Below, in pieces: positions 41,084-49,426 of a stretch of 64,000 nt of DNA (position 1 is the first letter of the stretch; every line of letters starts with the position of its first letter). This DNA is from Butyrivibrio sp. FCS014 (GTDB lineage Bacteria > Bacillota > Clostridia > Lachnospirales > Lachnospiraceae). The notes under the pieces were generated by a model that saw nothing but the letters and a program-made list of their open reading frames with translations, was not told where the DNA came from and searched no databases. The stretch spans positions 992,001-1,056,000 of the forward strand of contig NZ_JAHA01000019.1 of NCBI RefSeq assembly GCF_000526935.1, read 5' to 3'. The position numbers were made by a program, and so were the translations under genes.

Positions 41084-41950
41084 TTATCCCTTAACCGCTC
41101 CTGCAATAAAGCTCTCCTGGATCTTTCTGCTAAGGAACAGGTAGAATATCAAAGTTGGGAAGGTCGCTATGACCAGAGCCGCGCCGATGGGTCCCCATTC
41201 GGTGGTATGCTGGCCTGATAGCGCTTTGATACCTACAGGCAGGGTTCTGTGTGCAGAATCTGAAATGAATACGTTGGCGAACATGAACTCATTCCAGCAC
41301 TGCAGATAGGAATAGACGCCGACGGTGGATACTGCGGGCTTCATAAGGGGGAGGATTATCCTAAAGAAGGTCTCCGCAAGGCCGCAGCCATCTATTCTTG
41401 CGGCTTCATCGAGAGCGTAGGGTATCTCTACCATGAAGCCTGTACAAATGAGTATCGACATCGAAAGAGCAAATGCCGAATACGGGATTATCAAAGTTGA
41501 ATATTTATTGAGCCAGTGAAGCTTTGAAAGCACTACGTATACCGGTACGATGGACGCCTGAATGGGAATCGTAAGTCCCAGCATGAAGAATGCATTTGTC
41601 AGTTTACTGAATCTCCACTTTATCCTGGTGATAGCGTAGGTTGCCATCATGGCAGCTATCATGGATATTCCGATGGCCAGTATTGTTACCAGTAAGCTGT
41701 TAAGGAAATACAGGCCCATGTTTCCTGTGTTAAGAGCAGTTGTGAAATTTGACCACAACCAGTTTTTCGGAAGGCCGATGACATTGGCTCCGAATATCTC
41801 CTCGTTGGACTTCAGTGAAAAGGTGAACATGAAGTAAATGGGGAAGATATTGACAAGAGCCCAGAACACCAGGAAGATGTACATTATTATTTTTCCGACG
41901 GGATTTGCTCCCTTCTCTTGATCTACAGTATTAGTCCCCATATCATTCAT
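41084..41950 (-). CDS. Sugar ABC transporter permease (MalG type)
   Basis: The 288-residue product has six membrane segments and the EAA motif DEAARIDGCGLAETFFRIILPLMKPA. The start overlaps the stop of the MalF-type gene by 8 bp. It ends with FIAGAVKG, nearly the same as the other MalG protein here (MTNGAVKG). It is the last gene of its transporter operon, with a terminator 23 bp later. Confidence 0.92.
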   Translation of the reverse strand: MNDMGTNTVDQEKGANPVGKIIMYIFLVFWALVNIFPIYFMFTFSLKSNEEIFGANVIGLPKNWLWSNFTTALNTGNMGLYFLNSLLVTILAIGISMIAAMMATYAITRIKWRFSKLTNAFFMLGLTIPIQASIVPVYVVLSKLHWLNKYSTLIIPYSAFALSMSILICTGFMVEIPYALDEAARIDGCGLAETFFRIILPLMKPAVSTVGVYSYLQCWNEFMFANVFISDSAHRTLPVGIKALSGQHTTEWGPIGAALVIATFPTLIFYLFLSRKIQESFIAGAVKG

Positions 41951-42848
41951 CCTTTTCTCTAAATGCTGCGGTTATTAGAAGTGCAAAGGCAAAGCACAGC
42001 GCGATCAGCATAACCGATATAGTACTGCCCATTCCGTATCTGTTCCTCAGGAAAAGCATGTTTTCCAACAAGGTACTGGGCACTTCCGTAGACTGGAAGG
42101 GTCCGCCCTCGGTGAGGATACGAACAAGGTCATAAGCTTTAAGAGAGCCGGTTACCGCAAAGATAACGCTTACTCTGATAATGGGCTTAATGATGGGAAT
42201 AACAATATATCTGTCAACCTGCCACTTTGTGGCGCCGTCCAGCATTGCTGCTTCCCTAAGATCAAGGGATACGCCTTTTACTCCCGCATACATAAGGAGC
42301 ATGTGATAACCGATGTACTGCCAAACAGTGGGAACAATTACGCTTCCCAGGGCAGTCTTTACATCTCCAACCCATACATGAGTCCATTTCTCAAGGCCCA
42401 CAGCGATGAGGAACCTGTTGAGAAGGCCGTAGTCAGGGTTGTAGATCTTAAGCCACAGCTGACCGATAACTACTGTCGAGATCAGCACGGGCATGAAATA
42501 TACTGAAAGAAAAGCTCTGTCGAACTTCGGTCTTCTTCCCAGCAGAAGTGCCAGCAAAAGGGAAAAGGGTAATTGCACGAACACTGAGAAAAATGCCAGA
42601 AGCATTGAATTCTTGAGAGCTGTCATGAACTTGATGGAGCCGTTGGTAAATAGCTCTTTGTAATTCTCAAGTCCAATGAAGGTTCCTTCCGAAAATCCGT
42701 TCCAGTCGAAGGTACTCCTGTACAGCGAAACCGCAATAGGTGCGATCAGAATGCTGATAAAGAGTGCCAGTCCGGGAAGCAGGAAAAGAAATATCGTAAT
42801 CCCCTTCTTTATATCAGTTGTCTTTTTGTTTGTGTTATTTCCAGCCAT
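41943..42848 (-). CDS. Sugar ABC transporter permease (MalF type)
   Basis: The 301-residue product has six membrane segments and EAA motif REAAMLDGATKWQVDRYIVIPIIKP. It forms the channel with the MalG-type protein. GGAAGG precedes ATG 42848, and a hairpin separates it from the binding-protein gene. Confidence 0.92.
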   Translation of the reverse strand: MAGNNTNKKTTDIKKGITIFLFLLPGLALFISILIAPIAVSLYRSTFDWNGFSEGTFIGLENYKELFTNGSIKFMTALKNSMLLAFFSVFVQLPFSLLLALLLGRRPKFDRAFLSVYFMPVLISTVVIGQLWLKIYNPDYGLLNRFLIAVGLEKWTHVWVGDVKTALGSVIVPTVWQYIGYHMLLMYAGVKGVSLDLREAAMLDGATKWQVDRYIVIPIIKPIIRVSVIFAVTGSLKAYDLVRILTEGGPFQSTEVPSTLLENMLFLRNRYGMGSTISVMLIALCFAFALLITAAFREKDE

Positions 42849-42866
42849 GTGAATAACCTTCCAAAA

Positions 42867-42907
42867 AGTCCCTCCTGTGCCTCCTTGGTGGAAGTACAGG
42901 AAGGACT
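42867..42907. terminator. Hairpin between binding protein and permease genes
   Basis: AGTCC(C)TCCTGT pairs with ACAGGA(A)GGACT around a 17-base loop. No T-run, so an mRNA-stabilising or partial terminator is more likely than a full stop. Confidence 0.5.
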
Positions 42908-42931
42908 CATTTCTTTTAACCCTTTAGTGAA

Positions 42932-44293
42932 TTACTGGATATCTTTTGCAAGACCGTCGATGAACTGCTGTCCGTTAAGGAGGCATCCATAAACCTGATC
43001 TACATATGAAAGATATGTGTTAGCTGAATCAGCACTCATAGCTGTGTCGCCGAAAAGAACCATTGTGTCAGCCTTTGCAACGATGCCTGCTACAGTCTGT
43101 GTAAGCTCGTTAACGCTGCTTGTGTCACCGTAAGGTGTCCATGCGGGAAGTCCGCAGCCATCAAGGTAACCATAGTGGCAGATAAGCTTTCCGAGTTCCA
43201 TAGCATACTCAGCTGCTCTCTCAGCATTAGGTGAAGAAGCTGCAACTGCAAGAGTATCTGAAGGTCCGCCGATAAGCTGTCCAAGCTTTGACTTGTCAGC
43301 GTTGATAACAGGGAACTCACCAACCTTTACCTTAGGGAAGAACTCTTCGTTAGCTGCGAAGTCTGCGCAGTTCCATGTTCCGTTCATGTAGAACGCATAC
43401 TTGCCTGCCATGAAGTTGTTCTTAACTTCGTCGTTTGTAAGGCCGATTCCTGAAGGATCGAAGTAACCGTTGTTAACAAGGCCCTGGAATGTATCTACAG
43501 CATCAGCTACATCCTGGTTAGCCCATGTTGCTCTTCCGAGGAAGATGTCGTTAAGAGTATCAGCGCCTGCACTCTTCTCGATAACGGACTCAAGATACTC
43601 GGTTACGCACCATGTCTCTTTTCCGGCACATCCGAAAGGAATGATTCCTGCTGCTTTAAGCTTGTCGCAGCACTCGATGAACTCATCATAAGTTCCGGGG
43701 ATCTCTGTATAGCCAACCTGCTCAAGGAGCTCCATGTTAGCAAAAAGACCAACGATGTTCATTGTAAGCGGCACACCGTAGTGCTTGCCGTTGTAGGTTG
43801 AGTTTCCAAGCATAACCTCGGGAAGCTCATCCTTGTAGTTCTGATATACATCATCCAGGCAGTAAACCTTGTCAGCATCTACGAAGTCGCCAAGGAATGC
43901 GCAGGACCATGTAAAGAAGATGTCAGGAAGCTCGTTAGCTGAAACAGCAGCCTTGATCTTGGTCTTGTAAGACTGGTTCTCGAATGCTTCCCAAGTGAAG
44001 TTGATGTCAGGGTACTTCTCCTGCATGTCGGCGATGGCTGCCTCGTAAGAATGACGGTTAGAATCACTCTCAGTAGCGATACACCACATGTTCAGAGAAA
44101 TAGGCTCTGATGAATCTGCAGGTGCAGCTGCCTCAGTTGCAGCAGGCTCAGCTGCGGGCTCTGCAGCGGGAGCTTCTGTTGCTGCGGGGGCGGTATCGGT
44201 TGATGCCGCAGGTGCAGCTGTGCTTCCGCAAGCGACGAGTGATAAGGTCATAGCACCCGCCAACAGTGTTGAAACAAAACGCTTCATTTTCAT
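42932..44293 (-). CDS. Sugar ABC transporter substrate-binding lipoprotein
   Basis: The 453-residue product has a lipoprotein signal with LVAC (Cys22), a long Ala/Pro/Glu-rich spacer to about 62, then the family-1 binding-protein fold (ISLNMWCIATESDSNRHSYE, AFYMNGTWNC). ATG 44293 has AGGAGAGG before it. It is the first gene of the transporter operon. Its ligand is unknown; the neighbouring regulator pair suggests induction by the same sugar. Confidence 0.92.
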   Translation of the reverse strand: MKMKRFVSTLLAGAMTLSLVACGSTAAPAASTDTAPAATEAPAAEPAAEPAATEAAAPADSSEPISLNMWCIATESDSNRHSYEAAIADMQEKYPDINFTWEAFENQSYKTKIKAAVSANELPDIFFTWSCAFLGDFVDADKVYCLDDVYQNYKDELPEVMLGNSTYNGKHYGVPLTMNIVGLFANMELLEQVGYTEIPGTYDEFIECCDKLKAAGIIPFGCAGKETWCVTEYLESVIEKSAGADTLNDIFLGRATWANQDVADAVDTFQGLVNNGYFDPSGIGLTNDEVKNNFMAGKYAFYMNGTWNCADFAANEEFFPKVKVGEFPVINADKSKLGQLIGGPSDTLAVAASSPNAERAAEYAMELGKLICHYGYLDGCGLPAWTPYGDTSSVNELTQTVAGIVAKADTMVLFGDTAMSADSANTYLSYVDQVYGCLLNGQQFIDGLAKDIQ

Positions 44294-44326
44294 AACACAC
44301 CTCTCCTTTTTAAAAAAGTTTATTAG

Positions 44327-44875
44327 TTAACTACCCATCTTAACCATGGGCCATGGGTAATCGATGGTGAGCCGGTCCCCATCCAGGGAGTAGTAAAGGT
44401 ATGCGTCCTCGATCGGATCGTCGTACATGAGTCTGATGCAGTTGTTCTCCTCATCTACCGTGTAGCGTCCGAAGAAGATGTTCTCCTCACTGAACTTTCC
44501 GTCCCCGGTGAATTCATATGACCAGCCGTTGTCCTGTTTCCAGTCCCCAACAATTCCTTCCGTATCCTTCTCCCCATCGAAGTAATACGTTGACTTTTCA
44601 TACAGGGTCATTTGGTCTCCGTTCATGACATATCTCAGCTTCTCCTCATCGCCGGATCTGTCCTTGAGACTGATGAAATTATCATCCTTTGTGTATGTGT
44701 ACTTTTCCCCTTTGTACTCAGCCTTGCCGTCATCGGAAAGAGCAATCACCTCTTTGTCCGGCTCATGGCTGTAGGCCCATTTCTCTGTTGCGGCTCCGCA
44801 TCCTGTTATGGTGGTCATGGCCACCAGTGCCAGGGATAAGGCTGCCGTCACCAGGGCCTTTTTATATGTGATCAT
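44327..44875 (-). CDS. Small lipoprotein, DUF5640-like beta repeats
   Basis: The 182-residue product has a lipoprotein signal with ITGC (Cys26). The mature part is acidic and rich in short beta strands with repeated blocks (GDWKQDNGWSYEFTGDGKF, then GDQMTLY and GDRLTIDY), like the DUF5640 type of extracellular protein in Firmicutes. It sits 34 bp upstream of the binding-protein gene but with no obvious coupling. Function unknown. Confidence 0.7.
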   Translation of the reverse strand: MITYKKALVTAALSLALVAMTTITGCGAATEKWAYSHEPDKEVIALSDDGKAEYKGEKYTYTKDDNFISLKDRSGDEEKLRYVMNGDQMTLYEKSTYYFDGEKDTEGIVGDWKQDNGWSYEFTGDGKFSEENIFFGRYTVDEENNCIRLMYDDPIEDAYLYYSLDGDRLTIDYPWPMVKMGS

Positions 44876-44927
44876 ACATCCGCCCTCTTTCTTTAGGCCG
44901 CTGCCCCCGCAAGCGGCGTGGTTTGTT

Positions 44928-45005
44928 GGCCGCGGCTGCGATTTGGCTCTGCGAGCGGCCTGTTCTTGGGCCGCGGCTACGATTGGGCTCTGCGAGCGGC
45001 CTGTT
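44928..45005. repeat. Two-copy 41-bp GC-rich tandem repeat
   Basis: GGCCGCGGCTGCGATTTGGC and its continuation recurs 41 bp later with a few changes. It is in the space upstream of the small lipoprotein and far richer in GC than its flanks. Confidence 0.6.
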
Positions 45006-45260
45006 TTTGTTGCGTTCGTTGCGCATTACCGGCCGCGCGGTGCGGCCTGTTTTCAGTCACTTTCCCCTTATGTGACTTAATGTCTGTACAATTAATATAT
45101 AATCGGGAGTTTATAGAATTAATAGAAATCTTTTACCTCATCAAGCACATTTTTTACTTCTTGTACATATTTTGTTCACATTTTGCAATTATATTGTGCA
45201 CAATTATGCTATTCTGCTGTAGCGTGGTGAAATTCTGATGAAAATATATACAAATGAAAA

Positions 45261-45283
45261 GGGATGGGTATCTGTCCCATCCC
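45261..45283. terminator. GGGATGGG/CCCATCCC hairpin
   Basis: Perfect 8-bp stem with a 7-base loop and TTTTCA on the minus side. No gene ends nearby on that strand, so its role is unclear. Confidence 0.45.
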
Positions 45284-45329
45284 TCACATCACTATCTATT
45301 TTGTGCCTAATTATGAATATCAAATTCAT

Positions 45330-45580
45330 TTCGGCACACTCTTTTATTCTCCCATGTGCCGAATTTCATAATGCAAACAAGAAAAGGCTCACTTTTTCAC
45401 CATTAAGGACCACTCCGATATGCCACATTCTTAAAAATTGAACTAATGTGGCACATACAACCTTTACCTAATGGCAAAAAAGTATGCTGAATTTCTTTGA
45501 ATATAGTGGCCTCGGCACATCTGCCGCCCAATCACTGTGCTACAATCACTATCTTCATGCCTTGTTCGGCACATCTTACA
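45330..45580. repeat. GGCACA/TGTGCC hairpin repeats
   Basis: TTCGGCACA (45330-45338) pairs with TGTGCCGAA (45355-45363); TGCCACAT (45421-45428) pairs with ATGTGGCA (45446-45453). Further CGGCACAT motifs are at about 45513 and 45565. The same motif forms an array at 52391-52603. Confidence 0.6.
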
Positions 45581-45685
45581 TAAAATGATTGGCCAAAAAC
45601 TACCGGCCAAAAACTACTACCTATAGAGTGGACACATAGCACACTATTCCCATCAGAATCCTGATGATCTCATCCCAAAACAAAA

Positions 45686-45723
45686 GCCTGGTGCAATCCT
45701 TCTAACATCGAATTACACCAGGC
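45686..45723 (-). terminator. Terminator of the PPIase-like gene
   Basis: GCCTGGTG(C)AAT (45686-45697) pairs with ATT(A)CACCAGGC (45712-45723); TTTTGTTTT follows on the minus strand. Confidence 0.8.
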
Positions 45724-45747
45724 ATTCACTATGAATTCATATACCTC

Positions 45748-46827
45748 TTAGTTAAAGTACTTCTGATAAACCTCCATGAGGCTCGAAGTGCTCACTCCAC
45801 TGTCGCCGGACAAGCTGATGGAATCCCACAGCTTGTGGTTCAGCTCCTTGGTGAGGGTTGCGACGAAGGCATCGTACTGTTCGCCGAAAACCTCCTTTTT
45901 CCTCATCTCCACAATCTTGACCTTGTTGGCCTCGGTCTCCTCGCGGTTAAAGGTGCTGATACACTTGATGATCACATATCCGTCCTCAACCTCGGTGATG
46001 CTGCTGACTTCCTCGTTGCCGAGATTGAAAGCAACGGCCTCGTACGCACTGTCCTTCTCTCCCTTGCGAAAAGAAATAGTGCCCTCATCCGCCTCGTTGT
46101 ACTGGGCCATCAGCTCGTCGAAGCTGCCTCCCTGATTGAGTTTCAACATGACATCCCTGGCAAGGCTCAATACCGCGCGTTTCCTGTCATCGGAAAACGG
46201 AATTTTCTCCCCGGAAGCATCCAGGGAATAGGTCTTAAAAAAGATCTGCTCAACAGTTATGGTTCTGGCTTCATCGTCGCTGATCTCGGGATTGATGTCC
46301 CTGATGATATAGTCGTAGAGCCTGTCTGCAACAGCCTGCTCCTTGTAAATATCAGCGATTTCCTCCACTGTGACGTTGTTCATGGCCTCTATGTCTGCCT
46401 CTGTCAGAGTGCCGTAGTACTCTGCCGCTGCGGTTTTTGCCAGTTCTTCATCGCCATCTTCCAGCTCTATTCCTGTCTCTTTGGCCAAAAGATTCATCAC
46501 TTTAATCTGGGCAATCTTGGCAAGAACAGATTCTTTAAGTCTGTCTTCCACCGTACCGCTGTCGGTAACCGCACTCCAGATCTCGCTTCCAAAGGTTGAC
46601 TCATATCCTGTCCTGGTATTTACCAGATAAACCATGGCCTCCGTAAGAGAACAGGTGGAATCCTCGATGCGAAATACCTCGTCATCGGAAAAGCCTGTGG
46701 TGAACACCACCTTGCGCTCAAGGGCTTCCGACGAGCATCCTGTCAGAAGAGCCGTGGCCGCAGCCACAGCTCCCATGATTGATATCGCTCTGTTAAGTTT
46801 TTTCACGATAGTCTTAAAAATCCGCAA
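45748..46827 (-). CDS. Peptidyl-prolyl isomerase/SurA-PrsA-like lipoprotein, TTG start
   Basis: The 359-residue product has a lipoprotein signal with LLTGC (Cys31), a helical SurA-like N-terminal part, and a parvulin-like segment (about 195-300: VEQIFFKTYSLD, GGSFDELMAQYNEADEG). A helical tail follows. It probably folds exported proteins on the outer membrane face. The only start that includes the signal peptide's basic end is TTG 46827, preceded by AAGGAG eight bases away; no ATG fits. The parvulin active-site residues are only partly recognisable, so chaperone activity without isomerase activity is possible. Confidence 0.8.
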   Translation of the reverse strand: MRIFKTIVKKLNRAISIMGAVAAATALLTGCSSEALERKVVFTTGFSDDEVFRIEDSTCSLTEAMVYLVNTRTGYESTFGSEIWSAVTDSGTVEDRLKESVLAKIAQIKVMNLLAKETGIELEDGDEELAKTAAAEYYGTLTEADIEAMNNVTVEEIADIYKEQAVADRLYDYIIRDINPEISDDEARTITVEQIFFKTYSLDASGEKIPFSDDRKRAVLSLARDVMLKLNQGGSFDELMAQYNEADEGTISFRKGEKDSAYEAVAFNLGNEEVSSITEVEDGYVIIKCISTFNREETEANKVKIVEMRKKEVFGEQYDAFVATLTKELNHKLWDSISLSGDSGVSTSSLMEVYQKYFN

Positions 46828-46879
46828 AAGATATGCTCCTTGCTAAAGGTGCTATTTTAAAAGTTTTCCCGGGCACCGC

Positions 46880-46999
46880 GCCCGCAAGCGTCAATTTTTC
46901 TTCGCCCGTAAACGCCAATTTTTCTTTGCCCGCAAGCGCCAACTATTCCGCGCCCGCAAACGTCAATTATTCTTTGCCCTCAAGCGTCTTGATAATGCT
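46880..46999. repeat. 24-bp tandem repeat across the stop codon of the FAD protein gene
   Basis: GCCCGCAAGCG-type units begin at 46880, 46904, 46928, 46952 and 46976, exactly 24 bp apart. On the minus strand each unit reads as eight codons like LTLAGKE plus Lys or stop. The last unit is the end of the FAD gene (KTLEGKE, stop). Confidence 0.8.
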
Positions 47000-48376
47000 T
47001 CTTGCAACGCAAAGTCCGTTGGCCGAAGCCTGCTGAAGACCTCTTGTTACACCAGCCCCGTCGCCGATGGCGCGAAGTCCCTTAACGCTGGTCTCAAAAT
47101 CCTTGTTAACTATTACCTTGTTGGAGTAGAACTTAACCTCTACGCCGTAAAGAAGGGTCTCATCCGAAGCAATGCCAGGGGTAACCTTATCCAGAGCCTG
47201 GATCATCTCGTCAAGATCCACCATGATCCTGTGAGGGAACACCAGAGAAAGGTCGCCGGGAACCGCATCCTTAAGAGTAGGGATCAGGTTGTTCCTGCAA
47301 AGGCGCTCCTCGGTGGTTCTTCTGCCTCGCTTAAAATCGCCGTAGGTCTGCACCAGAATCTTGCCGCCGCAGAGCATGTTTGAGAGCTCTGCGATCTTCT
47401 TGCCGTACTCGATGGGAGTCTTGAAGGGCTTGGTGAAATTCTTGGACACCAGCAGGGCAAAGTTTGTATTGTTGGTCTTAAACTCTTTTCCCTTATAAGC
47501 GTGTCCGTTAACTACTGCAAGACCGCCATCATAATATTCCGTTGCAACTTCGCCGGAAGGATTGGTACAGAAAGTACGCACCTTGTCGTCGAAGGTAGGT
47601 GTGTGGTAGATGAGCTTTGCCTCGTAGAGGTTCTCGTTGAGGAACTGCATGACCTCGTCCCTGACTTCGACACGGACGCCCACATCAACGGTGCCGGGCT
47701 TGGTCTCGATGCCGATCTCCTCGCACTTGTCCTTGAACCAGTCAGCGCCTTCACGTCCAACGGCACTCACTATCTCTTTTGCCATGTAGGTCTCACCCTT
47801 ATCGGTGGTGACACCCTTGGCTACGCCGTCTTCCACGATGAGGTCCGTAACCATGGTGTTAAACTCGATGGTCACGCCCTTGTCCAAAAGATGCTGCTGC
47901 AGCTTGCCGTAGATCTTGTAGCCCTCCTCGGTTCCAAGGTGTCTGATGGGGCACTCCACCAGCTTAAGGTTGGCGTTGATGGCTTTGCGCCTGATCTCTC
48001 GAATCTCAGCCTCCTTGTCGATTCCGTAAACGCTCTTGTCGGCACCAAACTTAAGGTAGATCTCATCGGACTCGTGGATGAGGTTTGTGGCCTCATCGTA
48101 GCCCAGGATCTCGGGGAGATTGCCGCCTACATCAGGGGAAAGAGAAAGCTTTCCGTCCGAAAATGCACCGGCGCCCGCAAAACCTGTAGTGATTGAGCAG
48201 GGCTTACAGCCTGCACAGGTCTTGGTTACACGCTTGGGGCAGTTTCTCTTCTCGATGGATCTGCCCTTCTCGATGATGAGAACCTTAAGGTCAGGTCTCT
48301 TTTCCATGAGCTCGTATGCGCAGAAAATGCCGCCGGGGCCTGCGCCGATTATGATAACATCAACATTATTTGCCAT
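46967..48376 (-). CDS. FAD-dependent dehydrogenase (COG2509-like)
   Basis: The product has about 469 residues and begins VDVIIIGAGPGGIFCAYEL, the FAD-binding GxGxxG motif. It has CPKR...CAGCKPC, a Cys cluster at about 60-75 of the COG2509 family, then FAGAGAFSDGKLSLSPDVGG and a C-terminal GDGAGVTRGLQQASANG. The frame extends further up, but ATG 48376 with GGAG eight to nine bases before it starts the FAD motif properly. The family is uncharacterised; flavin-dependent oxidation or reduction is expected. Its C-terminal codons have been copied downstream as a 24-bp tandem repeat. Confidence 0.85.
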   Translation of the reverse strand: MANNVDVIIIGAGPGGIFCAYELMEKRPDLKVLIIEKGRSIEKRNCPKRVTKTCAGCKPCSITTGFAGAGAFSDGKLSLSPDVGGNLPEILGYDEATNLIHESDEIYLKFGADKSVYGIDKEAEIREIRRKAINANLKLVECPIRHLGTEEGYKIYGKLQQHLLDKGVTIEFNTMVTDLIVEDGVAKGVTTDKGETYMAKEIVSAVGREGADWFKDKCEEIGIETKPGTVDVGVRVEVRDEVMQFLNENLYEAKLIYHTPTFDDKVRTFCTNPSGEVATEYYDGGLAVVNGHAYKGKEFKTNNTNFALLVSKNFTKPFKTPIEYGKKIAELSNMLCGGKILVQTYGDFKRGRRTTEERLCRNNLIPTLKDAVPGDLSLVFPHRIMVDLDEMIQALDKVTPGIASDETLLYGVEVKFYSNKVIVNKDFETSVKGLRAIGDGAGVTRGLQQASANGLCVARSIIKTLEGKE

Positions 48377-48498
48377 ATTTTCTTCTCCATTTAAATAGTA
48401 CTGATTCATGCGCCGCGCGGTCCGGCTCCTGCCATAACTGCCCGGGATGCATGACATACTTATTGAGGTATTAAGTATACCATATACGGCAGGGGAAT

Positions 48499-48999
48499 TC
48501 ACGCCAGCTTCTCGAAGGCGAGCCTTGGGGCGTCGTCCTCCTCAACATAGATGGTCCCGCAGCGGACGAATCCCAGCTTCTTTAGCATGTTCTGCATGAC
48601 ATAGTTGTCACCATGGGTGTCCATGCGAAGGTGCCCGCACTGCCCAAATGCCCATTCCACGCAAAAAGAGCCAACGCCCTTCCGGGAGCCGTCTGAAGCA
48701 ATCCTGTGTACCACACCGTAGGTGTCATCTCCGATCCAGTCGCCCTCTGTGATATCCAGATAGCAGGGATCAATCTCTTTTCCCCGGTCAAAAAAGAAAG
48801 CGCCCACCACCACGCCTTCGTCATCTACGCAGACGTAGCTGCAGCCTTTATCTATGTCTTTCCTGATCAGTTCTTCCGGTGGCCAGTTCCTCGGGCCCCA
48901 CTGGCTGGGGTTTCCGTGCTCTGCCATGAATTTCCTGGCGTGGGCGTAGATGTTCATTACTGTGGGAAGGTCGGATAGGGTTGTCTTTCTTATGTTCAT
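48499..48999 (-). CDS. GNAT-family N-acetyltransferase
   Basis: The 166-residue product has the GNAT fold: IRKTTLSDLPTVMNIYAHA at the start, VVGAFFFD strand 4, and an acetyl-CoA site region VVHRIASDGSRKGVGSFC (a variant of Q/RxxGxG/A). It should transfer an acetyl group to a small molecule or protein; the target is unknown. It is a separate unit, 123 bp upstream of the FAD protein gene, and its ribosome site is weak. Confidence 0.85.
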   Translation of the reverse strand: MNIRKTTLSDLPTVMNIYAHARKFMAEHGNPSQWGPRNWPPEELIRKDIDKGCSYVCVDDEGVVVGAFFFDRGKEIDPCYLDITEGDWIGDDTYGVVHRIASDGSRKGVGSFCVEWAFGQCGHLRMDTHGDNYVMQNMLKKLGFVRCGTIYVEEDDAPRLAFEKLA

Positions 49000-49426
49000 G
49001 GGATTATTTTGCTTTCTGTTCTCCTGATTAAGTCGCTGCTTGATTGATCAAATTAGTGTTTGCCTGAGCAAATTACTCTTTCATGTCAAATCACTCTTTA
49101 CTATCGTACACAGCGGCGTTTACGTCAACCTATTCTCTGTACTGAATAACGGGAATAATACCTTGCCACAACACCCGCCACAGAGCCCACACACCCCCTG
49201 CCCCGCGCCGCACAGCCTTTGTCCCCTCTTCAGGGCAATAAAAAACGGCCTTGCGGCCGGATATTTTGGGAGGATGGGCTGCCAACGCGTTGACAGCCCG
49301 TTATGAAAAAGAAATTTAGTTTTTTCTCGTTGCTCTTTCTTGGTTTTTATAATACAATGCACTCTTTGCCGTTCCTTAAACAAAATGTGAATGAATTGTA
49401 ACAAAGCCCTAAAAAGAAAATTAACT
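49000..49426. other. 427-bp gene-free region
   Basis: It holds the terminator of the esterase gene (49239-49260), a 24-bp near-palindrome GGGCTGCCAACGCGTTGACAGCCC at about 49273-49296, and three loose CAAATTACTCTTT-type repeats at about 49050-49100. I see no gene. Confidence 0.6.
49239..49260 (-). terminator. Terminator of the esterase gene
   Basis: CGGCC-GCAA-GGCCG followed by TTTTTTATT on the minus strand. Confidence 0.85.

Larger units (their letters stand above)
44876..45747. other. 872-bp gene-free region with repeats and hairpins
   Basis: No convincing gene. It holds a GC-rich 41-bp duplication (44928-45005), AT-rich sequence at about 45070-45240 that could carry promoters, a GGGATGGG/CCCATCCC hairpin (45261-45283), several GGCACA/TGTGCC hairpins (45330-45580), a GGCCAAAAACTAC direct pair at about 45591-45615, and the terminator of the PPIase-like gene (45686-45723). 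Confidence 0.6.

Noticed and set aside
45238..45441. 67-residue plus-strand frame
   Set aside because: It runs through a terminator-like hairpin and GGCACA repeats, with no ribosome site or known motif.
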